This document shows, in pieces, positions 63,630 through 64,000 of a DNA stretch of 64,000 bases. Numbering within the stretch: the stretch's first letter is position 1; each line of letters begins with the position of its first letter. The notes below the pieces were generated by a model. The model ran no database searches. It was not told the DNA's origin and was given only the letters and a program-made list of their open reading frames with translations. The stretch spans positions 1 through 64,000 of the forward strand of contig NZ_FOMZ01000012.1 of assembly GCF_900112765.1 (NCBI RefSeq). The letters run 5' to 3'. Source of the stretch: Actinopolyspora alba. Lineage in GTDB: Bacteria; Actinomycetota; Actinomycetes; Mycobacteriales; Pseudonocardiaceae. The position numbers and the translations under genes were made by a program.

Positions 63630-64000
63630 TCAGCGCCGACGGCGCATCATCACCAACGTGCTCAGCCCCACACCGAGCAGCACGATCAGGCCGCCCGTGA
63701 TCACATTGCTCAGCAGCATGCCCAGGCCGACTCCGCCTCCCAGAATGACGAACGGAGCGATGACGGCCCAAGCTCCCAGCAACGGGACCACCCAGGCCAC
63801 GGTGTGGGTCCTGCTGTAAGCGGAGGCGAACCCGAGTGCCAGCACGGCCACTGTCAGTCCCACGACCAGATTGCCGAGCGCCACGTCGAAGCTGGTGGCG
63901 CTGAACTGGACAACCCATGGTGAGATCGCCAGGTAGACTCCCGCCAGCAGGGTGGCCCCCTCCAGGAGCTGTCCCTGCGGGGTTTCGCTCGCCTCCTCGT
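63630..64000 (-). CDS. SPW-repeat membrane protein (5' end outside window)
   Basis: At least 123 residues, open to the right edge without a start codon in frame that fits. The visible part has the SPW motif LAISPWVVQF and four hydrophobic segments (LLEGATLLAGVYLAI, LVVGLTVAVLALGFA, AWVVPLLGAWAVIAPFVIL and LIVLLGVGLSTLVMM). It ends in a basic MRRRR tail. SPW proteins (PF03779) are small membrane proteins of unknown function. A short GTG start inside (63884) would miss the SPW segment. Confidence 0.85.
   Translation of the reverse strand, partial: EEASETPQGQLLEGATLLAGVYLAISPWVVQFSATSFDVALGNLVVGLTVAVLALGFASAYSRTHTVAWVVPLLGAWAVIAPFVILGGGVGLGMLLSNVITGGLIVLLGVGLSTLVMMRRRR

Overview
The window is high-GC actinobacterial DNA. 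The evidence is mycothiol-type enzymes, GTG/TTG starts, leaderless genes, a DasR-like sugar locus and an arg/phe/infC/uvrA gene order like that of mycobacteria. The partial 16S rRNA 5' end and the gene order suggest Pseudonocardiales; an Actinopolyspora-like halophile is possible but cannot be proved here.

Region 1 (1-18.2 kb, minus strand) is core housekeeping. Read in transcription order it holds infC-rpmI-rplT-rRNA methyltransferase, pheS-pheT, a tightly coupled arginine operon (argC-ACT protein-argJ-argB-argD-argF-argR-argG-argH), a 3-methyladenine glycosylase, tyrS, and the promoter/leader and 5' end of a 16S rRNA gene. argC has a promoter that predicts a leaderless mRNA and overlaps an ARG-box-like site. 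infC starts with the rare codon ATC.

Region 2 (18.5-34.3 kb) is accessory metabolism: a DUF1844 gene, a VanJ-like membrane phosphodiesterase, an apparent D-amino-acid salvage set (RidA, IclR regulator, PLP fold-III D-amino-acid deaminase, N-acyl-D-amino-acid deacylase), a Tat-exported lactonase-fold protein, an aminosugar ABC importer (binding protein plus two permeases, no ATPase) coupled to a GH20 hexosaminidase, an MFS exporter, and a J-domain/membrane/NERD fusion. DasR-like operators lie before both the lactonase gene and the importer operon.

Region 3 (34.5-49.4 kb) holds uvrA, a mycothiol-dependent isomerase-family gene, a metallo-beta-lactamase-fold hydrolase, a secreted endonuclease/exonuclease/phosphatase protein, an unidentified gene divergent from cstA, a PepSY membrane protein, and a putative 3-hydroxybutyrate module (dehydrogenase, MHS transporter, GAF/PucR regulator).

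Region 4 (49.4-55 kb) is a surface/redox and sugar-modification group: a membrane-anchored molybdopterin oxidoreductase, a fasciclin lipoprotein with SGQDQ repeats, a nucleotide-sugar epimerase and two glycosyltransferases. Two minisatellites lie here.

Region 5 (55.2-62 kb) is a carotenoid locus: crtI-crtB-idi, crtT-crtU-like genes and a convergent Rieske oxygenase-like gene. GGPP synthase and lycopene cyclase are not in the window. The end holds a small unknown gene, a universal stress protein and a truncated SPW-repeat membrane protein.
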